DNA from: Endocalyx cinctus
Taxonomy: Eukaryota; Ascomycota; Sordariomycetes; Amphisphaeriales; Apiosporaceae
Length of the DNA stretch: 64,000 nt
Assembly (NCBI GenBank): GCA_001600455.1
Contig: BCKC01000004.1
Coordinates: forward strand, 3,770,915-3,834,914
Direction of reading: 5' to 3'
Below the pieces are notes generated by a model. That model was not told where the DNA came from. It saw nothing but the letters and a program-made list of their open reading frames with translations, and searched no databases. This document shows positions 1 to 10,994 of this stretch, in pieces; position 1 is the stretch's first letter, and each line of letters starts with the position of its first letter. The position numbers and the translations under genes were made by a program.

Positions 1-1441
1 AATATTCGAAGGAATGATGAATGATCGTTATCAGTCCGAGATCAATACTGTAAAAGTTTAGTCGCATGCGGGCCGAGACATCGTGTCCTTTATTTATAGA
101 AACTCGGAAAGCCGGGGGTTTCCTTTTCAGCTGAGCGGTCTATCAGAGAAAAAAGGCGAAGTCAAAATTCATTAAAACCATATAGGTTGGTCCTATAATT
201 ACAGAGCCCAGAGCGTTTAGAAATCTCCTTTTATCACATAGCCATACACATACAATGATATTTATTCATTACCTTTATACGTTGGCCTCAAAAGAGAAAA
301 GGTGGAAAAGGAGGGGGGAGGCAGTGGAGAGTAAAGGATCAAACCAGATATGTTTTGGTCATATTAGATAAATTATGGTAATACTCGGTAAGCAAATAGC
401 ATTTCCAAGTCTTGGAGCATCAGATTGTTAATATTCTCGGTCTGCTCATAAATTGTGTGTATGTACAGAAAAGGTACTTATGCTTTGTTTCGTAAGAACT
501 ATGCCAAGGCCTCTCTCCACACTAGGGTTTATGCCTATACTGCGCGGTATGTCATATCTATTTTTATCACAACCAACACCTCCCCCAAAGAAGCAAGGGA
601 TAGATAGGAAAGCCATATAAAGGAACCCTCGGAATAAGGGTATGATCGAAAGGACGAGAGGTTGCGACCGAAATTATTATCCATCATTCATTCTTTAAAC
701 TCTTAATATACAATAGAGGTCATTTCATTACCTACTACAGTCTGCTAGTATCATCATCTACCTTACGTCCCCTCTGATTTGTATCATCCAACAAGATGCA
801 TACCCAACAGATTGTCCCGAGAGAGTTACTGAACTCCTGCCAACTCACTAAATCTCCACATGTGACCGTCCCTAAATCTACTCAACTGCCCAAAATCGCC
901 TCGATAGCCATTTTTGCCTTCTTTACTTTATTCAGAAGTGCTGACGAGTGGGCTCAGTCATCAATGATTTCATCAACAATGTGTAAGCTCCCTTTAACGC
1001 TAGGATGTCAAAAAATCCAATATATGAGCTAAACAGCATGTTAGATCTTCTTTGCTGTGTGGCTCTGTCATCAATAGTAGTGAGTGAACTACCCCATACC
1101 AGTAGCAACCCCCTGCCCACGTACTAATGATGATGCTTAGTGGGGATGGTCGAGCAGTCCAACATACGTCGTGCTATGAATAATTTTCCTTGGGTTAGGA
1201 ATAAATGCTATTTTCACGTCTTCACCTAAACATACGTTTTTCAAGGTGGTAGGGTAATGGGATTATATACGGGTTTGCAATGTGGAGTTTGGAATGATTG
1301 GTATGGCCTACTTGGTCTTCATATATTATTGTTTAGTGATACCTCAATGAATTGATTATAAATTGGCAGATCATACGAACCGAAAGTGAATTCTTAGCGA
1401 CTCGATGTAAGTATATCGTTCCGACGCGGATCGCTGATAGT
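1..1441. other. Intergenic region, no gene seen
   Basis: AT-rich DNA with stop codons in all frames and no open frame that resembles a protein. It lies downstream of the minus-strand gene that ends at 1442. I see no convincing exon, tRNA or repeat. Confidence 0.6.
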
Positions 1442-3925
1442 TCACTTTGAATAGTTGATGAATATCGGACTAGTAATCACCTTCCCTCCGCTATACTCTC
1501 TACCGACAAAATAGACTGCTCTGTCACCATCTCTTGGTGTCAAGATGAACTTGCCATCGACTCTGTTCGGGAGTTTTACATCGGCAATCAACTCAACAGA
1601 TACAAACAGCTTTGCGCCCCCTTTAAGCGAGATTTGTCTACCCCCGACCCTGCCCGCCTCATCCGGCGAAGCTTCTAGTCTAAACTCAGGCTGGGCCTTA
1701 TGCGGGTTTCCGTCGAGAACATTACCAACTTTGACATAGCCCTCTAAATGTCCCGTCACACTGATGGAAGAAAGAAGGGAAGAGTCATTGTCGAGTTCTC
1801 CATGCCCGAAGAATATGTCGACTCCATCAAAATCACCACTCGTCTTGGTGTTAAAGACGACCTGCGTCTCCGACATAATGGTAATTGACTCCTCCGGGTT
1901 ATCTTTGACGCCGCCGAAGGTAAAAATAGAAGAGATTGTCGCACCTTCGACTAGTATGGATCCTTGCCAGACAGCTTCGCGATATCGGTCATACAGCCGG
2001 GCCCCTCCCCATTTGACTCGAAGTTTCTTCTGATTCTGTCTTGCCTCGGGAACGTCGCGATTTTGCTCCGCTTCTAGCTGGAGGTTTCGCTCAAATATTT
2101 TCCCAGTGGCATCCCAGCCCTCAATCGAGGAAAACCCATTCGTTCCGTAGAACTTATAAGACAACGCTACTTCTTCACCAGCCTTAATAGTGAGATCGTC
2201 TCCTTGCAATTTATTATGTTCCGTCGCCATGATCAAACCAACGAGACGTTCCCCCGTCGTGGCGAACGTCCTCCTAGCCCTCAAAGTCCGAGCGACGTCC
2301 GACCTTTCCAACTTCTCCGCCAATACCCCCGTGAGGCCCCCCTTAACGCCGAACACCGCGGTACCCGGCACACCACCCCCGCAGCGGCCCCTGTGCTCGT
2401 CCGAGTTAGCCGAGACGCCCATCTTCCACCCGCGCTTCACGGCGTCTCGGAGCAGCCACTCGAAAAGACCCCAGGCGCTTCCGATCTCGAGCAGACGTTC
2501 GAGTTTCGGGTGGTGCCACGCGAGGTTACACCGCCGCCCACCGACGTGCGGAATCAGCAGGTGATCCTCCGGCGCGTGCGCGTACGTCGCGTAGACCTCG
2601 TCCAGCGGCCAAGCGCCCGGGACCAGCTCTCCGGGGCCGTCCTCGTTCCACTCGAAGCTGCGAGCGACGTTGCCGTTTCTGTCGATCGGGAATTCCGGCT
2701 GTTTGTCTTTGTCGCTCGGATCCGCGAGGAACACGACGTTATGATCCCCGCCCGCCGCCGAGTTTCCGCACCATTCGGTCCCCGGAAACACGACGAGCTC
2801 GCCGGCCGAGTTCACGGTCCGTATGATCTCGAGAGTACGCTCCCACCGTTTTTGTGTGATGTTGAAGTCGTTCGCCGTGTACCCCACGATGTCGAGGCCG
2901 GCGATCTGCTGTGCGTACGAGAAATTGTATGAAGTTGAGTTGGTGCCTACCGTGTCGTCCGAGTGGACGTGCAAGTCGGCGAAGAGGGGTCGGGACACCG
3001 GAAGGTATGGATCTGATGTGATGTAGTCTGTAGTTTTCAATCTCGGAGCTCTATCTGGGCCGGCAAGGAGAGCTGATAGGGTAAAGTCACCTTCCGACGG
3101 TAGAGATGTCTTCGTGCTTGCCACAGACCAGCCACTAGTTGGCATTGGAAAACGATGCTCCCAGACTACCCGTCCCGATTTCGCATCTTGCAGAGCTAGG
3201 CTTACCTCATATCCTTCTTCGACGTCAATTGTAGCGTTGCCCCACAAGTCTTCCGTGTGCACGTGAATCGGAAAAGGCACTTCCGGTTTAACCACGCGCG
3301 GCGAGATAACTTTCAACTTAGCGATGGGCCCCGGTTTGATCGAAAATGCCAGATCCGGTTTGATAGGAGCGAACCGCGAGGTGCCAACGGGATCTATGTA
3401 CCACCTCATTAAGAAGTTTTCCTCGACGAAGGTCTGGGTGCGGGTGCCTCTCGAACCCCATCTACGATCGCCGATACGGACGACGATCTTGTCCCCCGGG
3501 TTCAGGTAGCCATCCACTACGTCGATAATGATGGCTTTCTGGAACGGCCGCTCGTGACCCTTTTGATCGAAGCGCACGGCAAGCGATTGCACTGTAGCGG
3601 GCGTCTGCCCCGGATGCAAGGGGCCGGCTACGTACTCGGCCGAAACGTAATTATCCCGCTTGGGGTCTGAGGTCTGAAAGAGAGCCCAGTCCGAGTAGAA
3701 TTTGAACGTGCCCTTGATCCAGGCACCGTCTGCTAGGCCGCTGGCTCCCACCTTATACGAGACGATGAGCTCCATCCACTGTCCCGCGGTAAGGGTACGG
3801 GTGTTGCATTCTAAGCTTCCAAGGAATGGGAGTCGCTTGGTATGCTGATACAACCCTGTCGGAGCAAAATACTCGCCCGTGAGGGTTGCAAGCTCGTCAT
3901 CGGACAACGTCTTCATTGTAGCCAC
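1442..3925 (-). CDS. DUF3604/PHP-like metal-dependent hydrolase, intronless
   Basis: A single uninterrupted frame of 827 codons. I recognise it as DUF3604-like, a family related to PHP metal-dependent phosphoesterases. The key motif is FADLHVHSDDTVGT near residues 315-328, where H319 and H321 would be metal ligands. It is followed by VGYTANDFN, FPGTEWCGN with an acidic ligand, PHVGGRRCN, and SANSDEHRGR near residue 507, a D-x-H ligand pair. The first ~300 residues look like beta-rich accessory domains. No signal peptide or membrane segment is evident, so it is probably cytosolic. The substrate is unknown. Two Met codons (residues 1 and 4) could start it. It is divergent from a DAL5-type permease across a 716-bp spacer, which suggests joint uptake and breakdown of one compound. 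The lack of introns next to a six-exon neighbour fits bacterial ancestry, but this is inference. Confidence 0.8.
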   Translation of the reverse strand: MATMKTLSDDELATLTGEYFAPTGLYQHTKRLPFLGSLECNTRTLTAGQWMELIVSYKVGASGLADGAWIKGTFKFYSDWALFQTSDPKRDNYVSAEYVAGPLHPGQTPATVQSLAVRFDQKGHERPFQKAIIIDVVDGYLNPGDKIVVRIGDRRWGSRGTRTQTFVEENFLMRWYIDPVGTSRFAPIKPDLAFSIKPGPIAKLKVISPRVVKPEVPFPIHVHTEDLWGNATIDVEEGYEVSLALQDAKSGRVVWEHRFPMPTSGWSVASTKTSLPSEGDFTLSALLAGPDRAPRLKTTDYITSDPYLPVSRPLFADLHVHSDDTVGTNSTSYNFSYAQQIAGLDIVGYTANDFNITQKRWERTLEIIRTVNSAGELVVFPGTEWCGNSAAGGDHNVVFLADPSDKDKQPEFPIDRNGNVARSFEWNEDGPGELVPGAWPLDEVYATYAHAPEDHLLIPHVGGRRCNLAWHHPKLERLLEIGSAWGLFEWLLRDAVKRGWKMGVSANSDEHRGRCGGGVPGTAVFGVKGGLTGVLAEKLERSDVARTLRARRTFATTGERLVGLIMATEHNKLQGDDLTIKAGEEVALSYKFYGTNGFSSIEGWDATGKIFERNLQLEAEQNRDVPEARQNQKKLRVKWGGARLYDRYREAVWQGSILVEGATISSIFTFGGVKDNPEESITIMSETQVVFNTKTSGDFDGVDIFFGHGELDNDSSLLSSISVTGHLEGYVKVGNVLDGNPHKAQPEFRLEASPDEAGRVGGRQISLKGGAKLFVSVELIADVKLPNRVDGKFILTPRDGDRAVYFVGREYSGGKVITSPIFINYSK

Positions 3926-4641
3926 TGATACTTTCTATTGTCCGTGTCCTTATTCCAAATACCAGTATCCGACGTGAGAAAATCGAAGCGGTTCCACATA
4001 ACGATAGAAGAATGCTTGATCAAGGGGAATCGGAAATATATTTCAAGATTGAGTAGGACTCAGAAGCATAAAATGCTCTTAACATTATCGGTATATCTTC
4101 CCCCCTCCATTCCGATTCCGTAGAGTCGATATCGAAAAGGAGGTCCGAATTTATGGGTCCCGAGCTGATTAAACCCTGCAAACTCGTTCGCGGAATATTC
4201 ATGATCAATTGCGTGCTTTCTTTGGGCCAATAATGATCTTGACAAACAGTATCATCTATCAACCCCGATAATTCGGAGAGAGGACGGGAATATCAGTTTA
4301 TCTAAGTCCTGGTACTGTTCGTTGAAGCGGGGGTGGTTGGTTATCTCGTCTAAATATTTGAAGGAAGGGTTAATTATCCATGAAAATAAAAGCTAGATAT
4401 CTTCCATTGTAATGAAAAGGCCCTCTCTTGAAGTACTTGAGCACCATCATAAAATAGGAACAGATGATCTTACACCATCGGAACACTCATTGACGTTCTA
4501 TAGGACATAAAATCTCAGCTATCCCTTCCCCGTTCTAGGGAGTATCTTATAATATATTTACGGAGTTCTCAAGCATCAAACACCAGTGTGCCACAGATAT
4601 TTGAACATTATTCTGCGTGGTTTTCACTTTGGATATTCATT
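3926..4641. promoter_or_regulatory. Shared spacer between divergent hydrolase and permease genes
   Basis: A 716-bp AT-rich spacer between two genes read in opposite directions, so it must hold both promoters. Short open frames here resemble no protein. No individual control site can be named with confidence. Confidence 0.5.
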
Positions 4642-6408
4642 ATGACTTCCTCGGATGAAAATATAGCTGAGCCCAAGGATGTCTCCTTAACCAACGATGA
4701 TGTGTCGATTTCTTCCCCTGTGGACTGGACCGAGGAAGAGGAAAGTAAGGCGAAGCGGAAGTAAGTGATAAGTAAATGAATAAATAACTGTGAAACTTAC
4801 ACCCTCCTAACTCGTGTCATTCCTTATTTGCAGGCTAGACCTCACCCTTATTCCTCTTCTTATTCTTGGATTTTTCTGTTTGCGTAAGTGTTCAACCCCC
4901 TCTACCTCTCATCCCCACCAGCTACGAGAATATGATCTAATCATGAAAATTCTTAGAATTGGATCGTGGGAATATTGCAAATGCGATTACAGACACCTTT
5001 TTCGAAGATGTGGGCATTACGCAGAACCAGTTCAATGTCGGTCAGCAGTTGCTATCACTGGGTATAGTACTATTCGAGATTCCCTCGAATATGATACTAT
5101 ATCGAGTGGGACCCGGGAAATGGCTTACACTTCAGCTTTTCTTATTCGGTCTCGTGAGTACTTTTCAAGCCTTCCAGACCAACTACGCCTCCTTTCTCGC
5201 AACCAGGTTTCTCCTGGGAATCACCGAGTCCGGCTACATCCCAGGCGGGCTCTGGACGCTATCTACGTGGTATACCCGTCAGGAGACGGCGAAACGTGTG
5301 ATGTTCTTCTTTTTCGGCAATCAGCTCGGCCAGGCTCTCGCTAAGCTCACCGCCTACGGTATCCTCCACATGGCTGGTGTTGCTGGCCGCCCCGGTTGGT
5401 TTTGGCTGTTTATCATCATGGGCTCTTTCACCATAGCCGGCGGTTTAGTCATGGGGTTCTTTTTTCCTGATTCTTTCAGAAACCCTCACAGTACATTTTT
5501 ACCGAAATATGATATATTCACGGAAAGGGAAATATATATCCTGCGCGCTCGCGTCCTTGCAGATGATCCAATGAAGGGAAAGAAGAAGAAGGGCATTGAT
5601 CGAGATTCCTTTAAGGAAGCTGTGAGTCATAATATCCTGGGTATCTTTTAAACTGTTCGTCAGCTAAAATTCCCTCTCTTTGTTAGTTTTTGAATTGGCG
5701 TCTATGGGCTCACGTACTCATAACTTTTTTGACTAATGGCCCGTACCGTGGATTCGATACGTATGGACCTACTATTATCACAAGCTTCGGCTTCGCCAAG
5801 CTTCAGAGTAACGCCTTAGCCTCCGTTGGCCTATTTCTCCAAATCCCAGTTTCATTTGCCTTTAGCTACGTCTCAGATCACTTGTAAGAAAACTATTCCT
5901 TTAACCATCCCTCTATCTTTTTTTATTCCACTTACCAACGTAAACCATAGCGACAAGAGAGGCGTAACTGTCATGACCGCTTTATTCTTTGATCTTATTG
6001 GGTACTCCCTGGACCGGGGCTTCACCGAGCTAGACAGCCGAAGTGTGAGATTTTTCGGTGTCGTTTGGACACAGATATTTGCCAGTTTTCCTCACCCGCT
6101 GAACATCGCTTGGATGTCGCTGGCTTGTCGAACGTCCGAAGAGAGGTCTATAGCTATGGCCATGTGAGTTATTACCCCAATATATCGCATGTGCTCACTA
6201 ACACTAATACCCATGTTTCTTTTCTCAAAGGATCATCATGAGCGCAAATCTCGGCGCGGTGTACGGCGCTCAGCTTTATCGTAGTGATGATAAACCTAAA
6301 TACCGTCGGGCATTTGACACATGTATTGGCCTCCTAGTTGGTAGTCTCTCTTTGGCAATATTCAGATACGGCGATGACCTTCGACTGAAACGGAGGCGTA
6401 AGTCATAG
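4642..6408 (+). CDS. MFS permease, DAL5/allantoate-pantothenate type (anion:cation symporter family)
   Basis: Six exons join in phase: 4642-4760, 4834-4883, 4957-5621, 5687-5883, 5951-6163, 6231-6408, giving 473 aa. The signature LDRGNIANA follows transmembrane segment 1. Other family landmarks are FEIPSNMILYRVGPGKWL, RFLLGITESGYIPGGLWTLS and MSANLGAVYGAQLYRSDDKP near the C-terminus. DAL5-type carriers import organic anions, ureides, vitamins or small peptides across the plasma membrane; the substrate cannot be read from sequence. The last exon contains a second possible donor at 6398 (GTAAGT), so the final few residues could differ, but both readings stop within a few codons. The protein is slightly shorter at the C-terminus than most relatives. 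It is divergent from the DUF3604-like gene. Confidence 0.9.
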
Positions 6409-6624
6409 AATACGTCGGTCTTAAACTCGTGAAATACGTAGGGGTTTCATAAGACAAGAGGTCTGTAATTATAAAGGAGTTATAACACTGCACACTTCCC
6501 ATTGCTAGCTTAAAGCGAAGCGGCTAGTATGACAATAAAAGAAATTCTATAAGGACATCATTAATTCCTGCCAACGGTCCCTCCACTAAAAACATCTAAA
6601 GAAGCTCCTATCTATACTAATATG

Positions 6625-7425
6625 TTACTCTAATTCGTTAACCTCAGGGTAGTGTATGGCCAGCCCTTCGCAGTGAGAGCCCTCCGGTAATTCCCAATTG
6701 GTTCCCTCCATTAGCGCCTCAGTAAATTGACCCTCCTGTAGTCCCCAGTTCGGCTCTTCTCCTGGCCACTCGAAACAATAGCCCTCCTGAGGTCCCCAGT
6801 TGAATTCATCCCCTAAGCCCTCGTAATAATAGCCCTGAGGCTCCCAACTTAGTTCTCCCCCAAGCCATCCCTGATAATTGCCCCCCTGCGGTTCCCAACT
6901 CGATCCAGCCTCTAGACCTCCATAATAAGAGTTCTCCTGAGGTCCGCAACCTGATCCCTGCCCTGAGTTTTCTTGATAATGGCCCCCCTGTGATTGCCAA
7001 TTTGAACCCTCCCCTAACTCTCCGTAGTAAGGGCTAGGCCATTCCCATTGCGGTTCTTGCTTTAGCCATTCCTGGTGAGGGTCCTTCTGAGGTTCCAAAG
7101 ATGATCCTGCAGCCGAACATTCTTGACAATGGTTCGCCTTTGGCTGCCAATGTGATTCCTGCTTTAGCCCCTCGTGGTACTGACCCTCATTTGATTCACA
7201 ACCTACTTCCTTTTTTAACCCCTCCTCTAACTTTCTCTTTGATCCAGCAGTTTCTGAGTTTTTATCGCAAACGTGACCTGTCTTGCGTGGGGGGCACTCT
7301 TGCCAGAAAAAGTTATGCTCGTCGTCTGTATAAGTGCAGCGAGGATAACGGCTGCACTCTGGCCCCTTCCTGATACGGTACATGATTTCGCCGCAGAAGT
7401 ATCGGACTTGAGTCAACCGACACAT
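6625..7425 (-). CDS. Protein of eleven 17-residue Trp/Gly/Gln repeats with a Cys-rich N-terminus
   Basis: A single 266-codon frame that I do not recognise. Residues 1-53 hold six cysteines (2, 11, 24, 30, 44, 53) among basic and aromatic residues, so this part may bind zinc. Residues ~54-75 are a charged linker. From residue 76 to the end there are about eleven units of 16-17 residues, beginning at 76, 93, 110, 127, 143, 160, 177, 194, 210, 227 and 244. The first position is Trp in eight of the eleven, as in WEPQGGNYQGWLGGELS. Units are acidic and rich in Gly, Gln, Glu and Tyr. There is no signal peptide or membrane segment. Regular repeats over 190 residues argue that this frame is coding. 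An exon missed at either end is possible. Confidence 0.65.
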   Translation of the reverse strand: MCRLTQVRYFCGEIMYRIRKGPECSRYPRCTYTDDEHNFFWQECPPRKTGHVCDKNSETAGSKRKLEEGLKKEVGCESNEGQYHEGLKQESHWQPKANHCQECSAAGSSLEPQKDPHQEWLKQEPQWEWPSPYYGELGEGSNWQSQGGHYQENSGQGSGCGPQENSYYGGLEAGSSWEPQGGNYQGWLGGELSWEPQGYYYEGLGDEFNWGPQEGYCFEWPGEEPNWGLQEGQFTEALMEGTNWELPEGSHCEGLAIHYPEVNELE

Positions 7426-8059
7426 AGCAGTTGATGAAAGAATGAGTTCGTTTTCGCAAAGAAATGGAGAACAGAGGACCTTCTGACTTCGACGACTAGT
7501 GACTGATTAGTTTAGTACTGCATATTGACTCGAATATTCGATATTCAACTTCGATAATCTTTGTAGGTCGGCCATACTGTAACGGTTTTTCAGACAGAAA
7601 AAGATACTAGACACTTACTGTAGTGAAACAATATTTAAATAAATATTTGTATAGCTGCTAAGAGTCTGAGACTGGAAGTCAAGAAATAAGTAATTAGAAT
7701 CACTCGAAGCAGAGTTAATGACGGCGAATATCGATTTTTATGATCGTGATTGAGAATTATTAGAATTCAGATTCTTGATTTATTATATCCTTTGTATTTG
7801 GAGAGTGCTTTTATGGTTCTTGTGTCGAGCAGCATTGTATGGATGGTAATTGACAGGCCGGTGTCACGCCTATTTATATGCTTGAACTACATGGATCGAT
7901 TCTTTTGTTTGAATTTTACATTTATTAATATGTAAGAGGTAACCTGTGTCGTCAGGCTGAATAGGGGGTTACGATGCTGAAGTTATTGGTAGTTGCTGGA
8001 GGTTCTGCATGACCGGACACGTTAGTAGGATGAGAGAACTTCAACATGGAGGCCCGGAA
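7426..8059. other. Intergenic region, no gene seen
   Basis: AT-rich sequence upstream of the Trp-repeat gene. Short frames resemble nothing I know. Confidence 0.55.
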
Positions 8060-8901
8060 CTAGGCTGGCTCTTCTACTCCATGTTGTGGCGTAAGTGTAC
8101 ATTGATTTACAAAGGGTAACAAATCTTCAAGCCTCTCCCTAATCATTGGGTCGGGAATAACATCGCACAATGACTCTTCATCTAATTCCATGAAAGTTCC
8201 TACGCTCTCACTCCTCATTCTCAGAAGTGGATTTACTCCTAACTGAAGCAAGGATGTAACTATCTAATACATGTTCTATTCTATGAGTTTCTTATAAACA
8301 AGACACAATAGGAGATCGTAATTAAGTCGTACAACTATGGATTATGACTTCAGTTGGAATCCTCTCATGTAAGGAGTTGATGGCGGAAACGACTTAACCA
8401 ACAGCATTGCAATATCCCCCTTTCTTGAAACAACGCAAACAAAGAAAATATAACATACCAATTCATCAGAATACCTCTCAGCAACTGTTATTACAAGGGA
8501 GGGGAATGCTTTAAAACAATTTCTTACAAGACCCACTCCCTCTTAGGTGGTATCTCGATCCAATTACCTATTATTCAAGCCAACATACGAATATCGGGAG
8601 TCATCGAGCAGGTTTATTACAACATATATATTCTTTGATGTGCGGTACAGAAACTGTAAAAACTATTTACAAAGCATAACTTAGTTACACACAACTTACA
8701 CTGCCTCTAGGCCTCTAGGATTTTACCACACCACCCTTTTTCCCTTTTTCCATTGTTGATGATACGAGAGCAAACACTCAGCCGCGTTTTGACTTCAAAG
8801 AAAGTAATTAGCGAGTCATACTCGAGATAAAGAAATCGGATACGAGGCAGATTATCAAGGCTGGAAAGACTCTTCGAATCGAACGCCTCGTTTGTATTCA
8901 A
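8060..8901 (-). pseudogene. Possible decayed F-box/ankyrin-repeat gene
   Basis: Three minus-strand fragments lie in the order expected of a fungal F-box plus ankyrin protein, but stops and frame changes separate them. At 8901-8707 there is SSLDNLPRIRFLYLEYDSL, loosely like an F-box. At 8536-8342 there is VVSRKGDIAMLLVKSF, like an ankyrin helix pair. At 8266-8060 there is TSLLQLGVNPLLR followed by an acidic tail ending at a stop. I found no splice pattern that joins them into one frame. Each similarity is weak alone; the order is the main argument. It could also be chance in AT-rich DNA. Confidence 0.3.
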
Positions 8902-8982
8902 GGGTAATCATGATGTCTGTAGCCTAGAACTAACTACTTAGGTACTAATCAAGGAAACCAATATCTCTTGTTTCCGTTTAGG

Positions 8983-10994
8983 CTATGCCGCCTCCTCCAA
9001 AATCGTCTCGGTGGCCTTCTGCGACAAGATGAACGTAGCCACGACGGGGAAGACGCCCGGGATGCGAGAAAACGCGCTAGCATCCACCACTCGCAGACCA
9101 TCCACACCACGAACGCGAAACTTCGAGTCCAGCACAGCCATCTCGTCGTCGTCAGCACCGATCCGACACGTGCTCGTCGGATGGTGGCCAAACGTCTGCC
9201 CATAGATCCAATCATCGTCTACCCCCTCCGCCGCGCAGGCCCCATCCTCGGCCACGTCGCTGTCAGCGCAGGGAGGTTCCGTCGAGACCAACGGACCATA
9301 CGGAGCCGGCGTGCCTCGGTGAACCCTGCGCGCCCAAGCGATCGTGTCCTTCATCGCGCCCATATCGGTTTCCGCGCCCTCGGCGTACAGCATGAAGTTG
9401 ATCTCGGGAGCGTCGGTCGGATCGGCCGACCTCAGCCGGACGTAGCCCGCGCGGTTCTGGGGATGATTCTTGACCATCGAGATCCCGTACGTACCCAGCG
9501 GGTCCCGCGGCAAGGCGGCGTTGGTCTGCCGGTCGGGCCAGAACCCGCGAAAGACGAACGGCCCTTGCATGATGAACATGTCGCGCTCGTCGTAGGCCGC
9601 GTGCGCCGTCTTGAGCATCGTCGACCCTTGCATGCCCCCGAACCCGGCCGCGTTCCCTTGCGTCGTCCCGACGATGGGCATCTCCTGGTTGTCCATCATG
9701 TTCCGGCCGACGCCCGGAAGGTCCGAGATCACGGAGATGTTGAAGCGGGAGAGATCCGAAGCGGGGCCGATGCCGCTTAGCATGAGGATCTGAGGACTGT
9801 TGAAAGTGCCGCCCGAGACGATGACTTCTTTGCGGGCCGTCGCTGTCGTTATCTCCCCGGTGGCCCCCGGCGTCGATCGGGAATCGGCCCCGTATAGACT
9901 TTTTCCTTGCATGATCTCGACACCCGTGGCTCTCGGCTTCGCACCGGTGGTGGTGTCGGCAGCCTCAGAAAACAAAACACGGGTGACCAAAGAGTTGAGT
10001 TGGACAGTTAGGGGGTACGCGGCGGCAGCGGTGGCCTCCTGGATGTAGTCGCGGGCGCTGTACCTCTGGCCGTTTGGTCGTTGGTGAGAAGGCAGGCCAA
10101 AAATACCTACGGCCTGATCTCGTCCGGAGTCGAGGAAATTCGGATCGCGTGCAAGGTAGGTGGCGACTTCGGCCGGATCATCTTCAAGCGAGCTCGCGAC
10201 CGACTGCATTACCGCACCATAGGGTCCATCTAAGGGGATGGTTTTCGGCATGTTGGTCTGAAACCAGCCGCCGAAGCCGTGGCCGGCCGTCCCGTTGGGT
10301 AGGTAGTTGTTCTTTTCAATGTTGACAAAGTGCTGTCGCATTTTATCGGCACTGGTGTCTTATGTTAGCGTAGGTAAAGTGAATTGAAACTATTATGCAA
10401 CGCTTACCTCCATGATTCATCACCTGTAATGTCGACAACATAGTTCCAGTCACTATCGCTCGGTAGGTAGGTACACATTGCGTTGATCATTGAGGAGCCA
10501 CCGAGAGTGCCACCGCGAGGGTAGTAAACACCAAGGAAGGTCGAATTAGCTGGCGGCGTATCGCTTCCTTTTCCAACCCACTATATTAATATTCTATGAT
10601 TAGCAATCTTTCTCATCGTTGTGACAATATAGAGCTATTGTATTTGGTGGCTTCAAAGGCCTTTTCTTACGTATTCTCCCTCCGCAGTTTTCCAAGTAAG
10701 GAAGTTATGCATCATGGTTCTCTCTTCATCTTCGTAGTGTCTGACAAAAAAGTCCCAGGTGACAGAGGGAGGGTACATTCCTGCACCTGTTGGGAGACTA
10801 TCATCCCCTGCTTCGAGAAGGAGGACAGAATAGTTGGCTTTCGCTAAGTTGACAGCCAGTGGCCCGCCTCCGGGACCGGATCCGACGACGATGTAGTCAT
10901 ATTCTTCTACAGTTTTAGCGGCGGTTGGGGCTGAGACAACCCATGAGGTGAGTAGGGACAAGGTTGCCCACGCGAGCGTAGTTTTGGCAGGCAT
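8983..10994 (-). CDS. Secreted GMC (glucose-methanol-choline) oxidoreductase
   Basis: Three exons on the minus strand, 10994-10671, 10580-10408 and 10351-8983, join in phase to give 621 aa. Residues 1-22 form a signal peptide ending near VVSAPTAA. The FAD-binding motif VVGSGPGGGPLA follows at about residue 35, then LLLEAGDDS, and the GMC signature PRGGTLGGSSMINAM in exon 2. The C-terminal catalytic block reads GHHPTSTCRIG, with the conserved His. The second catalytic position, usually His or Asn, lies in SRIPGVFPVVATF and seems to be absent. Family members oxidise alcohols, sugars or aryl alcohols with FAD, often making hydrogen peroxide outside the cell. The substrate is not predictable. Start: only this Met gives the signal peptide. 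Confidence 0.95.

Noticed and set aside
2204..2932. Plus-strand frame of 242 codons
   Set aside because: It is the antisense shadow of the GC-rich DUF3604-like gene and has an Arg/Pro/Val-rich composition typical of shadows.
4020..4262. Minus-strand 80-codon frame in the hydrolase/permease spacer
   Set aside because: It lies in a divergent promoter, resembles no protein, and a second frame overlaps it out of phase.
8968..9780. Plus-strand frame of 270 codons
   Set aside because: Antisense shadow of exon 3 of the GMC oxidoreductase; no family resemblance.
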